NCBI GenBank assembly: GCA_936432065.2
Contig: OW386287.2
Coordinates: 78,371,804 to 78,435,803 of the forward strand
Reading direction: 5' to 3'
Origin: Rutpela maculata
Lineage: Eukaryota > Arthropoda > Insecta > Coleoptera > Cerambycidae
Length of the DNA: 64,000 nucleotides
Each line of letters starts with the position of its first letter. Position 1 is the stretch's first letter. A model generated the notes under the pieces. The model had not been told where the DNA came from. It saw nothing but the letters and a program-made list of their open reading frames with translations, and ran no database searches. Position numbers and translations under genes: made by a program. Of this stretch, positions 35,501 to 46,775 are shown piece after piece.

Positions 35501-38500
35501 CCATTCCGAATAAAAGTTCTTATGTACACCAGGTCCAAAAAATTCATAGATTTCAAGTTACGGACGCTTGAAGGTCAAATAATGATCAAAATACACAGAA
35601 AAAAAGACACAGTAAACTATCTAGTGACGACCTTGATTTTGACCTCTAGCTACATTGTCAAGGTCATTTGAAGGTAAACTCGTTTTGTTCCAATAAAAAC
35701 CCATATTTTTCACCTTGGATTATGAAGAAATGCATGATCTCACTGTAGAATATTAATCTTTCAAGGAAAAGTTTTAGAGGGGGGGGCGGGTAAAATTGAC
35801 AAAACAAAAAACAAACAGAAAAAACAAAAAAAACAAACAAAAAACAAAAAAAAACAAAAAAGGAGTCAAATACCCGTCACGTCCACGCTGCTGACTCTGG
35901 GTAACGCTAGGAACGGGTTATACTTAAAAAAATAAAATAATTCATGCTACAATAATCTTAAAACTATACGTCAAGCTAAAAGTCAAGGTCATCACAAGTT
36001 AGTTTATTTGACTTCCTACAACTTTTATCTGGATAAGTTTTCCCCAAATCTTGATTTCCAAGCTAACAGTGACTTTTTAACAATAACTTATTTGACTTTC
36101 AGATGACCTTCAAGGGTCAATTTTACCCCCCTCCCCCCTCTACAACTTTTCCCTGAAAGATTAATATTCTACAGTGAGATCATGCGTTTCTTCATAATCC
36201 AAGGTGAAAAATATGAGTTTTATTGGAACAAAACGAGTTTACCTTCAAATGACCTTGACAACGTAGCTAGAGGTCAAAATCAAGGTCAACACAAGATAGC
36301 TTACTCATATTCCCATAACTTTTGTTTTGGTCAATTCCTTTGAAATCTCAACACTGAGTTAGTATAGCATTCGGAAAATTGAAAACGCTCATCATTATTT
36401 GACCTTCAAGCGTCCGTAATTTGAAATCTATGGATTTTTTGGACCTGGTGTACATAAGAACTTTTATTCGGAATGGTCCAACTAATATATTTCAGCTGGT
36501 TTTAGCTCAAACGACTGTGTCTTTTTTTCTGTATATTTTGTGCGGGGTCCTTTGCGGTAAAATACAGTTATAAAGGACAGTGCACGTTTTGTAGGTAAAT
36601 TGGTGGCCTGTCAAATTCGATGAATTTTTGATATGTTGTAGATCAACTGATCTTGAACAATAAGTTCCTTTGGTAAAACTTCAAATTATGGACAGTTTCT
36701 CCGATAGATGGCTCCGAAGACTGGACCTACCCCTCGATACTATACCACGATTTCTCAAAACTACTGCAGTTATTGAAATGATAACTGCTGGAAATGAATA
36801 ACCAGACTATTTACCATTATTTGTTTTTGCCGGAAGTGACGTCAAATCACGATTTTTCATTATATATGTCTATGTGACGTGCAATACGTGACATAAAATT
36901 ATGTCTGTAAGTTGCAAAACACGATATTTACTGTTTGACCAATCACATAGCAAGTTTGTAGTCATGTGCTTGTGATCCACTCAAGACAAGTTGTCATGCT
37001 TACACTGTTACTGCGACTGTTGATTTTATTTGAGTAAAGAAGTAAAAAATAGTATTAGTATGAATTCAAGTTAATAAAGCATACTCATCAAAATTTTTTA
37101 CAGTGTAATAATCTGCTAGATGCAAAAACCGATATATTTTATCTTTAGATGCAAAACGCAACATTTGAGAGTTTATTGTCTAATTTCCACACACATGCTT
37201 ATTTTGCTTTATATAATTTTGATACAGATCGATTCTACTAGCAATTTCTAATAGCGTTAAATAAGCAATTTGGCAGTGTAGAAAAAAACAAAATTACCAG
37301 CGGTTTTTTTTGATTCCCCAACAAATCACATTTTGCAAATGTCGCGTTTTGCATCTAAGGGGCTCATATATGATTATTAAATTGAGTAAAACTGGTGTTG
37401 TGCACTCGAAAAAACGTGATTTGACGTCACTTCCGGCAAGACCGGAAGTTCAAGCACATCAATCTAAGCCCAAATAATGGTAAATAGTCTGGTTATTCAT
37501 TTCCAGCAGTTATCATTTCAATACCTGCGGTAGTTTTGAGAAATCGTGGTATTGTACCGAGGGGTAGGTCCAGTTTTCGGAGCCATCTATCGGAGAAACT
37601 GTCCTTAATTTGAAGTTTTGCCAAAGCAATTTATTGTTCAAAATCAGTTGAACTACAACATATCAAAAATTCATCAAATTTGACAGGCCACCAATTTACC
37701 CACAAAACGTGCGGTGTCCTTTGTTCAATGAAATAAATATAAATGTACACTACTTGGAAGTTTAAGAGGCAAAGAAGGCTTATTTTAATGAACGGTAGCT
37801 AATTGATAACCTCAACAATGACAAATGGAAGTACACTGCCGACGTAAAACATGATTGCACCTCTGCTCTTTGCACGTTATGCAATCATTCTTATTAAGTA
37901 ATATGGGAAGAGGACAGTAACGATTCATTCTCAAGGTAAAATACATAAATCAAAATTGAAAGCTATGAAAGGATTGAAAATTCAAGATCGATTTGACCAC
38001 CGCGGGGTCAGTTACAGGGGGTCAAAGTTTGCGAAAACAGTATTTTGCAAATATCTTGAAAACGGTGAACTTTTTGAAAGTTTGAAACGAGTTTAGAAGT
38101 TTTTTTGTGGGAGCGCCAACCTCTACTATATGCTTTCGATTCTTTGGAGCGCTATATCTCGTGAACGGTTTCAAAATTTATGGACTTGTTTGAGGGCCCG
38201 GTGTATACATTTTTTCCGAGCCTGTTTTGCGCCACTCCGCTCCTCAAGCTATTTTTCCTACTCATAAAAAAAAAATCCCATCCTGCCCCCCCCCCTCGGC
38301 AAGCAAATGTTGGTTCATTTCTTCTCCCCCTCGCCCCGTCCATCAAACATTTTTCGGTTCATTTCTTCCCTTCATCAAAAATTTGATTTTCCCTTCCCAC
38401 ACTCATCTAAAAATTTTTGGTACATTTCTCCTCCTGCTCAAAAAAAAATTAGTCAGGGAAAACTTAAAATTATCAGTCAGGGAAATCAGGGGAAAGTCAG

Positions 38501-41500
38501 GGAATTTGAGGAGCAATTTTGAGTGGCCACCCTGACTAGGATTCCAGAAGTGGTACCTCTGCACACAAGAATGCAAATGTTCATTATGAATGAAATACAG
38601 AGACACAGAAGGCCCGAAAGAGCTTCCCACCAAAAAATATTTGAATTTTCTACCTTGTAGAAACAGTCTAAGTTATTACCGTGGACATATGATTTCCATG
38701 TTTCTAGTAGCACGTTTCCAAAAGAGTATGTCACTCGTACTTGATTGGAGAAGTGTACAAATATGGCACCCGTGCTTAACGGGTTAATTACTTGGTAACG
38801 GTAAGAGATTGTAAAAACATATATTAATGTTTTCTATTCTGTTTGATCCTATATATATCATGGTAAAATTATGACCATCACAGCTCTAACAATCCTTCTT
38901 TGACAGAGTTACAATTTAACCACTGTTATTGCGAACCTAATCTACATCATTAAAGAATGACCACAGAATAAACCCGAATTTTTACCTCTTTTTGCGCCAC
39001 TCCTTTTTGGGTAGTATATTGTGAGCATAGGAAAAGTGTAAAATTGGTCTCAAATTAATTTTTGGAGGAATTCTAAGGAGAGCATATGTTTCCGTTTTGC
39101 GAGAAAACGCGAAAACCACCCCTATAAGGGTTGAAAATATTTAAACAATGCCAATATACAATAAATATTTCAAAAAATAAAACAATTATAACTCTAATTT
39201 TAATAACAACTGCAACAAAATAATGCTCGAGTAAAGAACATGAACCTCTCTGCACTATGCGCAATAGCAAATTACCCCTATAAGGGGCTTGAAAATCAAT
39301 AATTACGGAAAACTGTGAAAAATAAGCTTATTATAATATAAGGATCCCTTTATAGTCCAAATGCTTATTTTTCACTATTTTTCGTAAATATTGATTTCCA
39401 ACTCCTTCGTTATGGTTTTCTATTGCACATAGTGTAGCGGGGTTCATGTTCGTTACTTAAGCATTATTTTGTTGCAGTTATTATTAAAATCACTTACTTA
39501 TAATAATTGTTTTATTTTTTAAATATTTATTATATTATATTGGCATTGAATGGAATCAATTTTGCACCATTCCTTCGCACTACCCAAAAAGAAGCAAATT
39601 TTATGGTCACTCTTTATTAACTGTCAAAATGGATAATGAAACAAGCACTTACAGTATGCCCTTGGAAGGACTTAATTGGTTTATCCATCGACAGTTTACA
39701 AACATGGATGCATTGATCGGTAGAACAACTTGCAAATGAAGTATTCGTCTGCCAATCTACATCTAAAGCTGGTGCAGAATGGAAACTGAATTGTTGAGTA
39801 CATTGTCCACTGGCAGCATCCCAGATTATTGTAGTCTTATCCACCTAGTAACAGAAAAAACACACTTCTAAAAAAACGAAATGAAGATCATGTTATACTT
39901 ACTCCTGCTGATAATATATAATTTCCCCTTTTATTCCATTTAAGAGCAAATATAGGTCCCTTATGTTGTCCTAAAGTACTGGCTAACCGACCATCAGTAG
40001 TCCAAATTCTCGCATATCCATCATAGCTACCTGTGGCAAGTAAACTTCCATCACACTGTAATAAGGAGATAAGGTTTTTAACTTGACATTTTCAGACGAC
40101 ACCACAGATTTCAAATAATAAGCTCTGAGTATGGTTTTAAGTAGTATAAATTACAACAAAAAAAAAAAATTATAATTGTAGATCGAGGAAATGATAACAC
40201 ATTAAGGATTGATGAATGAGGCTGTAAATAAGATGGTGGAGCACTGCAAATATGAGATTGGACAGAGAATACTTATAAGCAAGATCGGCAATTTACCAGT
40301 TGAGTAAAAATTGATGTGACAGAAATAATACAAATCGCTAGTTTTCCCCATGCCTCTAAGACATGGACGTTAGAGAGGCAGACAGACAATGCTTGATGCT
40401 TTCGAGACAGGTCTGAAAAACAAGATTATTAGCTCAAAAATGAGGTGAGGTAAGGTACCGGTTTCAGTGGCGAGACATCGATGGGCGGAGTTAAGGCAAG
40501 CCGGTTGATTCTGGCACTTGGATGGGTGACCGTATATCATCTCTAGCATTAGCTAAACTTCACCAGGATGTTAATATAAGGGTCAGATGTATAGGTTTAG
40601 TTTAAACTACAAGCTACAGTTAAACTTAGGCTAAGCCTCTAATGTCCATTGTACAAGTGACTGTCACTGCCACCTAGAGTTTAACTATCAACTGGTGGAT
40701 GCAGTACCAGTTAAACTCCAAGCTGCTATTGAACACATGCGCAAATTCACAAATATTTCAAGCAGCAAGTAATAAAAATAGCGAATTATTTATGCTACAT
40801 ACCTAAACAGAGTTCAGACTTTACATAGCTGAAAAAATTCCCTGAATTTTCCAGGTTTTCCATGACCAAAAAAAAAATGTTTTTCAACGATATATATAAC
40901 ATTATATTAAAAGTAATTTTAGGTAATCAAATAATTTTTTTTTAATTTTCGATTTCATAAAAAGTCGCAATTCAAAAAAAATAATAGTGTGGCCCCATAA
41001 ACAATTTGTTGTTTTCTATATTCCGACTCAAAATTCCCCAATTTTTGTAAAATTTTTAAAATTTCTTGAGATTTTCATAGTTTTTAAATTTTCCTGAAAA
41101 TTTTTTGATAGTTCTAAAAATTAATTAAACTCCGTTATTTTCAATTTCAATTCAATTTTCAATCACTATGGTAATAAAAAATTATTTAACTTTGACAACT
41201 TCATAACTGCCAAATAAATTTCAAAATGTCACGTTTTGGCAATACCAATTCTCAATCTATAAACGCGCTAATCAAAGAAGAATGTTTTGTTATGTTGCGA
41301 CTTTTTGATTTTATTTTTTCAAAAAATTTTCTGAACGAATATCCCTCTGACATTGACAAATGCCTCATAATTTTATGAAAACCTCAAGCACGTTGCTTGG
41401 TAAAATTATCTCAATGTGCTAGGGATATAATAGCTGAATATTCCAGGTTATTCAGGTTTTCCATGTGTCCGAACTCTGCTAAATTGCAATTAATGTTGGT

Positions 41501-44144
41501 TTATTTTTCTTTGATGACGATATTTCTGTTTATCACCAATAGAGTTATGATTGAAGCGTTGAATAAAAAAACACTAAATGACGAAGGTATTAAACAGTTT
41601 TTCTTTTTTGAAAAATTAAGCTTGCCCATAGAATTCTTAGAAAATGATTCAGCAACTTGAAGTGAAAATGAGTCTTGTAAACATTATTTTAATATTGTAA
41701 ATAAACTTAAAGTTGTAAATGATGCAGCTGAGACAGGTATCAAGATCATTGGTGATTACAATGAAATTTTAACAAAAAATGAAGACCTAAAACAATTTTT
41801 ACCCCCAAGTTGTACAGGATTATAAATCATGTTTCTCAAACGCCAAAAAAAATGCTGCCGCAATTTAGAACAGTGTAAAAAATATATTTTTTCATCAATA
41901 CATTTGTAGATTTAGGAGGATATAGGTAATTAGTACTATTTATGATAAAAAGTTGTGTTAAATTTTTAATAAAATAGGGGAAGATTGAAACGGGCGTTTT
42001 ATTTTACAGATTTTTTTTTCCTTGACTACGAATTTACGGTTGTATAAGAAATATATTTATACTCATAACGTAGATAAAATGTTTAATATTTATATGGCCT
42101 GATGGAGCATTAGTCATTTTAGAGATAAATGTTGCTAGTTATAAAAATATGAATTAAACAAGTATGCAAACAATTCAATTCATTCATTTCTATTATTGTA
42201 AATATTGTGCCCCTTTATCTTGCCCCAATAATATTATACAGGGATCATTCTTTTATCAAATGGGACCATTTGCAGGGGTGGGAATTTAAAAATTCCAAAT
42301 TTGAAAAAGATGAGCCACCCTAACACACATGCACACACACTAGTGATGGGTCACTCACCTATTTTTACTGAGCCAGCTCAGTACGTTCAGCTCACTCAAG
42401 TGAGCTGTTCATCAGGAGTCATTCATTTGAATGACTACTGATGTATGGCACTTATATTTATTTGGTCATTATTTTACAGACTAATGAGGCAATGCACGTA
42501 TTGTACCAACTATCAAGTTCATGCAATTATGCACACCTTGTGGGCACAAGCTATGAGAACGTCACATAATATGTATAAATCAACAATATGCTTTTATTTT
42601 ATTTAGTTACATCAACCGTACAGCACAGATAATCTGTGCCACTCAGTCAGTGTGCTAGCACTAACTGAATCACAGTGTGGTACGATTGGTACGGATTCGT
42701 AATGGCATATTGAACGAGTTGTATTTTAAAAGCGAGCCGTTTGTTCACAGTTTATCAAAGTGAGTAGTTAACTTTGAACGTGAATGACCCATCAGTAACA
42801 CACACACATATAATTATAATAATAATGATAAGACTAAACAAAGGACAAGTCTCACAAAAAATTGTGTTTTAATAATCAGAGGATTTTGTCAGTTGTCATT
42901 CTTTTATTAAAAATATTTAATTGTCAGTTAAGTTTCTGTACAGATATTTAAGAATTGCACCCTTTTTGCAACTTAATTAAACATAATACAGATAGTGCTA
43001 ATAAGTAGGGCAAGTATACAATCGTATAGTGATTTTAGTTGGTTAATACTTACATTCCAGTCGAGAGAAGTGACATCTTTATTACTAGGTACTTCCGTAC
43101 CTCCTTTTTGAATACAGTGTCTGAGCACTAGTTGATTTGGACTAGCTGTGTTGTCAGACATATCCCAAATTCGAGCTGTGCTGTCCCCTGATCCACTAGC
43201 AAGAAGATCTGTGGTAGGATTCCAGGCACAAATAAATACTTCCGATTCATGACCACGGAGAACTGTTGCTTTTGACGAAGGTATTTCGATAGAGGTGTCT
43301 ACGTCCATGGTTTCATTTTGGGATGATACCACCGCTGAAAAAAAATATACATTTTTAAATATAGATATATAACTAATAAATATAATTATTATTATCCTTT
43401 GATGATAAGCGAACTGATTTGTAGAAAAAAATGTCTTGAACATCTCAAAAAAACTCTAATGTATTTTTAGATGTAATTCCTCTCCATTTCTCATAACAAA
43501 TATAAAACTGTTAGTTTAGGGTGACCATACGTCCGGAATTTCGCTGGAAAGTCCAGCATTTTGGAGTACTGTCCAGCATTTACGTGTAAATGCTGGACAG
43601 TACTCCAAAATGCTGGACTTTCCAGCGAAATTCCGGACTTGTAAATGCTGGACAGTACTCCAAAATGCTGGATTTTCCAGCGAAATTCCGGACGTATGGT
43701 CACCCCATGTTAGTTATACCTTCTTCGCCATTAGCTTCTGCTACTTCTGCTTTAATAGCTTTTTGCTGATTTTGCTGGTTTTGTTGGTTTTGTTGATTTT
43801 GTCTACTTGCAACAACATCAGGCATAACAGCATCAATTAAGCTTAAGCTTTCCACTAATCTTTGTTCCGTTCCATCTTCTACGATACTTATTTCAGCTTC
43901 TGTATATTGCAACCCTTTTTGTAATATACTTAATAATGCTGCAGGAGGTACAAGAGCTCCATTTATATTTGATTGTGATATATGTGACTCTATGCCGAAA
44001 GTGTAAGCAGAATGTTGAAAGCCTAAACAGAAAAATAATAGGTAAAGTTTGGTTATGTTATCATTGACAACAAATTTTATTATTACCTGATTCTTGCAGG
44101 TACCTATAAACTAAAAAATTTACTTCATCACTGGAGAAACTCAT
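32077..44144 (-). CDS. ebi: F-box-like/WD40 corepressor subunit TBL1/TBL1XR1 (ebi)
   Basis: Six coding exons on the - strand: 44144-44087, 44022-43720, 43334-43054, 40055-39903, 39844-39653, 32577-32077. All have GT-AG borders and join in frame to 496 codons including the stop (human TBL1XR1 is about 514). The protein belongs to the nuclear SMRT/NCoR-HDAC3 corepressor complex and recruits ubiquitin-dependent exchange factors; Drosophila ebi acts in EGFR/Notch output. The start [20 protein letters not shown] is the conserved LisH helix. An F-box-like segment follows ([18 protein letters not shown]), then a Gln/Asn-rich linker and eight WD repeats with typical GH...WD spacing, ending [13 protein letters not shown]. 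No inactivating change is seen. Introns of 3.0 and 7.1 kb are full of transposons. Upstream sequence suggests a spliced 5' UTR. Confidence 0.96.
33030..33300 (+). pseudogene. Relic of non-LTR reverse transcriptase in ebi intron 5
   Basis: Degenerate coding traces [16 protein letters not shown] (the reverse-transcriptase 'GVRQGCVLSP.LFN.Y' block) and [17 protein letters not shown], in antisense to the host gene. Stops and frameshifts are frequent. The domain order matches L1/CR1/RTE-type elements. Confidence 0.65.
34533..34817 (+). other. Unidentified 94-codon open frame
   Basis: Open but without a recognised motif, homologue or splice context. It lies antisense inside ebi intron 5, directly before a transposon (34864). 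It could be chance or a TE fragment; I would not call it a gene. Confidence 0.15.
35445..36553. repeat. 1.1-kb palindromic insert with AAAGGACCCC ends
   Basis: AAAGGACCCCACACAAAATA at the left is mirrored by TATTTTGTGCGGGGTCCTTT at the right. Arms of ~400 bp include ACACCAGGTCCAAAAAATTC and GACCTTCAAGCGTCCG in opposite orientation. A G-tract at 35777-35788 and an A/C-rich run (35806-35860) lie in the left arm. Confidence 0.75.
36572..37722. repeat. Second palindromic insert, AAAGGAC ends
   Basis: AAAGGACAGTGCACGTTTTGT is mirrored by ACAAAACGTGCGGTGTCCTTT. Arms (36572-36760 and 37530-37722) share TTTCTCCGATAGATGGCTCC. An inner pair of CCGGAAGTGACGTCAAATCACG words (36829, 37419) extends the symmetry. 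It lies only 18 bases from the previous palindrome and has the same terminal AAAGGAC. Confidence 0.75.
38970..39606. repeat. Palindromic MITE-like element in ebi intron 5
   Basis: AAAGAATGACCACAGAATAAA at the left is mirrored by TTTTATGGTCACTCTTTA at the right, with AGGAGTGGCGCAAAAAGAGG/CTACCCAAAAAG and CCCCTATAAGGG words inside both arms. The arms are diverged. The right end is about 50 bases from the exon 5 donor. Confidence 0.6.
39653..39844 (-). other. ebi: ebi coding exon 5 (WD repeats 3-4)
   Basis: Acceptor TTACTAG|GTGGATAAG. Encodes [23 protein letters not shown] and [16 protein letters not shown]. Ends CATACT|GTAAGTGC. A palindromic element ends about 45 bases from this donor. Confidence 0.93.
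39903..40055 (-). other. ebi: ebi coding exon 4 (WD repeats 2-3)
   Basis: Acceptor TTATTACAG|TGTGATGG. Encodes [20 protein letters not shown] and [20 protein letters not shown]. Ends GCAGGA|GTAAGT. Phase 0 on both sides. Confidence 0.93.
40100..40440 (+). pseudogene. Relic of non-LTR reverse transcriptase in ebi intron 3
   Basis: Contains [18 protein letters not shown] traces parallel to 33214-33290, then [23 protein letters not shown] coding in broken frames (the 'YG.ETWTL.KADR' C-terminal block). Many stops. Probably another copy of the element at 33030. Confidence 0.6.
40470..40535 (+). ncRNA. 5S rRNA-derived fragment (SINE head or pseudogene)
   Basis: GGAGTTAAGGCAAG (40487-40500) and CACTTGGATGGGTGACCG (40515-40532) match the order and spacing of the 5S rRNA internal control region ('AGTTAAGCAACG' and 'TACTTGGATGGGTGACCG' with box C). 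Flanks do not extend to a full 5S gene. 5S-derived SINEs (SINE3 type) are known in animals. Confidence 0.6.
40735..42322 (+). pseudogene. Truncated, decayed copy of the TAGGGTGGCC transposon (transposase C-terminus)
   Basis: Aligns with 60740-61680. Shared segments run from 'CAAGCAGCAAGTA' (40747) through 'AATGTTGGTTTATTTTTC' (41492), [40 protein letters not shown], to the right end GATGAGCCACCCTAA at 42310-42323. It carries in-frame stops and frameshifts. A 671-bp element is inserted at 40808. Confidence 0.8.
40808..41478. mobile_element. 671-bp MITE with CAGAGTTCAGAC ends, 5-bp duplication
   Basis: CAGAGTTCAGACTTT at the left, complement of CAGAGTTCGGACACATGG at the right, flanked by CTAAA (40803-40807, 41479-41483). 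It interrupts the decayed transposase copy, and removing it with one CTAAA restores alignment. Subterminal AATTCCCTGAATTTTCCAGG links it to the element at 24658. Confidence 0.85.
42341..42797. mobile_element. 457-bp hAT-type MITE in a CA repeat
   Basis: TAGTGATGGGTCACTCACC and the complement of TACTGATGGGTCATTCACG form the ends. ACACACAC on both sides (42333-42340, 42798-42805) could be the 8-bp duplication, but the site is a CA microsatellite so this is weaker proof than usual. Confidence 0.75.
43054..43334 (-). other. ebi: ebi coding exon 3 (WD repeat 1)
   Basis: Acceptor TTTTTTTTCAG|CGGTGG. Encodes an acidic linker and the first WD repeat [23 protein letters not shown]. Ends [17 protein letters not shown] with a strong donor. 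Confidence 0.93.
43517..43707. mobile_element. 191-bp palindromic hAT MITE beside ebi splice donor
   Basis: TAGGGTGACCATACGTCCGG and TGGGGTGACCATACGTCCGG in opposite orientation, flanked by TGTTAGTT (43509-43516, 43708-43715). Inside, AAATGCTGGACAGTACTCC is present several times in alternating orientation. It sits in intron 2 with its near edge 13 bases from the exon 2 border. Confidence 0.9.
43720..44022 (-). other. ebi: ebi coding exon 2 (LisH end, F-box-like, Gln/Asn tract)
   Basis: Encodes [20 protein letters not shown] and the F-box-like region. A repeat of Gln-Asn-Gln follows, coded by a CAACAAAAC-type microsatellite (43765-43810) that could vary in length. The donor is GAAG|GTATAAC. 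A MITE lies 12 bases downstream in the intron. Confidence 0.93.
44087..44144 (-). other. ebi: ebi coding exon 1 (LisH start)
   Basis: Holds the initiator ATG (44144-44142) and 19 codons of the LisH motif. It ends G|GTAATAAT, splitting a Gly codon with exon 2 (phase 1). The start matches the invariant N-terminus of the family. Confidence 0.93.
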
Positions 44145-44391
44145 TTTGTGAATACTTTCAAGCAAGCATCAGTTTTAAAGTATCATTTCTTCTATAGGAC
44201 GCTAGAAACTAACTCCAAACTCACAACACAAATACTGTAGAAATAGTACAAGCAATAGCAAAGAGAATTATTGAATTTTTTACATTTCACAAAATATTTG
44301 TAAATTATCAACCACAGTATCAATAGTATTTCTCCGATTTACAGGAAATGAAGAAATAGCAGGTAGCAATAGCGGCAACAACCCACCAACA
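44145..44391 (-). other. ebi: Probable ebi 5' UTR exon sequence
   Basis: A polypyrimidine tract and TTTTACAG end at about 44392 on the - strand, which could open the exon carrying the ATG. A further upstream donor candidate, CATATACC complement G|GTAAGTG, lies at about 44494, implying another non-coding exon at 44495-44700. Inferred from splice-like sequence only. Confidence 0.4.
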
Positions 44392-45586
44392 CTGTAAAAT
44401 GTAAAAAAAAAGTATTAAAAATTAATTTATAATTTGTAAATGAGTGAAATAAAATGCTTGGTATGGGATAGAAAGAGAAAGATAAAAACACTTACCATAT
44501 ACCTAATATGAAATAGACTGTAAATGGGACGTAGTCGCCTGACGCTGACGAAGAGAGAGAACGGTACCACAATAAGACCCAATTTTTTTTGTCTAAAGGG
44601 ATCAGGGTGTTAGCAAGTAGAACAAAGATGGTGAAACTACTTCTGGATTGTCTTCTTTTTTGCCTTCTCACATTTGCCCTCACTGCAACAGACAGAATCT
44701 CCGTCTATTATTACCTGTCTATGGTTTTTCAACGAACATTGCAACTTTCGACAGTTTCCACTGCTGTTGCCAATGTTGTCATATCAAATTAAAAAGATGT
44801 TCGTTAACAAAACAATTAGGTATCTTGACTGTTATTAATATTTATCTTTCGTTACTATTAGCGTTGTAAATATAAATCAGTCATGAACTCAAGGTGATTT
44901 GATTACTACTGCTGGTCCTTTTCACGCAACAAAATAATAATTTATATTCATTCTCATCCTCGACGGCTGGGCGATTAGTTTTATTGCCAAGATGAACTTG
45001 TGTCATTTTAACTTGCTATTTATTAGCAGTGAACTCAGAATAATATAGAGTTCACTGGTCTGTAAGTGACAGTTACTTTGACGGCAAAACAGCAGGTCTG
45101 TTTTCTCGTCTACAAGAACAGAGTACTCTTAAGTAAATGGTGAATCAAACTGATGACGTGAATCTCGTATATTTCAAACTGAACTTAAATTTACTGTTGA
45201 AAGTGCAACATTAAGGGTAGATACCAAAACTCGTAGGTGATGTTGATAAATGACTATGATCCGTAAGATAACGTACCTACGTACGTTAACTACCCGCTTA
45301 ATAAAGTTGAATTGCTGTTAGCCCTTCAAATACGTAGTTGGCTGATCATTAATGGTAAAAACCTGCACAATATTATATAATACGTAAAAAGGTATTCGAT
45401 ATTCAATGTATTTTTACTACTGAATTAATTTCAAAATATATAAACCCTGGGAAATTTGGCAACATGCTATATTACTGAACCGCAGAATTTAAGACTGCTG
45501 CTACCATCTATTTATTTTATACGCAAGTAAAATCTCTTCCTATTTATAAATAAGAAAAAAAAATAATAAAATGTCGGCATTGTAGT

Positions 45587-45727
45587 ATGGCGTCGGGTAG
45601 CAAGAGTGCTAAGAATTTGGGTGGACCATCGCCCACGGGTGAGGATTCTTCGGAAAGTGATGGAGAAACGGAACCGGCCAAGTCATTTCATAGACGGTTG
45701 TCTACCAATCGCGAAATTAATAGTTCG
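45587..45727 (+). CDS. First coding exon of an unidentified gene
   Basis: ATGGCGTCGGG opens 47 codons ending exactly at TCG|GTATGTGTGTG, a good donor. The peptide is low-complexity Ser/Gly/acidic (PSPTGEDSSESDGETEP) and then basic (KSFHRRLSTNREINSS), including an RRLS site that looks like a basophilic-kinase target. An in-frame stop precedes the ATG closely. CpG and GC content are well above the surroundings. The gene is divergent to ebi, with about 0.8-1.4 kb between starts. No following exon was identified in the window, which implies a long first intron. I do not recognise the protein. Confidence 0.6.
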
Positions 45728-46760
45728 GTATGTGTGTGTGAATTTCGATGAAAGCTCGATATCTATGTGCAGTCAGAAACATAGCATGCGTGTTTTGTTT
45801 ATTTTGAATACGGTCTAAGTTTAAGTAGGCGTGGTGCACTTTTATTGAAAATAACTAAATGAAATAAGCTTTCAGTTAAAAAAACATAAGCACGATTCCT
45901 GCATTAAGATCGCTTTTGGCACGCTATCAATGCTTATTTGTCGATTCTGACCCATTTATTTTACTTATTCCATTGTTGCATTTTGTTTTATTTTTGAAAG
46001 TAGTATAACAGTTAATTGTATATCTACTTAATGTTCTAATAAACATGTGTAATATTGAATTCATTGTTTATTTTACTGTGCTGTTCTTTATGCCTGAAGT
46101 TTTTGGAATTTATTACCTTACAAATTGAATGTTTAATGTTGAAAACAATATTTTTGGTTGTTATTTTGCACGATATCTTTTTTGTTTTATAATAATTGCA
46201 GTTAAATAACAAACGTTGTATATTATCAGAAGAGTAACAGGTGTGCCCAGGTCACATTTCCAACATGTGCTGCTGGGTGAAGGAACGAACCGTTTTATCG
46301 ACTTATTTTCCACGTCTTTCCCCTTATCCTACCTGTTACCTACTAAATCTAGTTTTCCGATTTTAAGGTTGTATAATATGAGCCTGGTTATTGTTTAATA
46401 CGTACATAATCTGCATATCTAAATAGGTATTAATATGTAGTAGGTAAATATTTAAAAAAAAATCTGAAATTCATTTTGGAATATACAGAGTACGTACTTA
46501 CTAGATACCTATAGCATGTACTATATTTTTTAATCGGTATTTACGTCAAGTGCACCAAACATATGCGACAATTTGTATTTCTGTGAAACTTTTATTGTAA
46601 CACTTACCCTATTAATTATTATTTAAGTATAGTATTCTTGATTAATGTCTCAGGAGGCCAATACCTAATGCAGGAACGTGTAGATGATGTCAGGCATGTA
46701 CTACCTGATGTAGGTACTCCTATACCTACTTACTAGGTATAAACAATTTTTTCCTTACGG
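45728..46760 (+). other. Presumed first intron of the unidentified + strand gene
   Basis: Starts with GTATGTGTGTG. AT-rich and without recognisable exons or repeats until the MITE at 46776. That the intron continues beyond this is an inference from the absence of a downstream exon. Confidence 0.35.
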
Positions 46761-46775
46761 CCCTTCGTTATCGAG

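Larger units (their letters stand above)
34864..38534. mobile_element. 3.7-kb non-autonomous element of the TAGGGTGGCC family
   Basis: Left end TAGGGTGGCCACTTTTC, right end the complement of CAGGGTGGCCACTCAAAA. Flanked by the 5-bp duplication ACTAG (34859-34863, 38535-38539). GTCAGGGAATTT-like words are repeated inside both ends (34900-34975 and 38450-38510). The ends match those of the transposase-bearing element at 54701-61677. The interior is dominated by two palindromic inserts and has no transposase. Confidence 0.8.

Noticed and set aside
38180..38535. Overlapping frames of 64-102 codons around the C-rich tract
   Set aside because: Proline/lysine-rich readings of homopolymers at the right end of the 34864 element, with no motif.
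44589..44869. + strand frames of 67-73 codons near the ebi promoter
   Set aside because: They overlap the inferred ebi 5' UTR on the other strand and lack splice or motif support.
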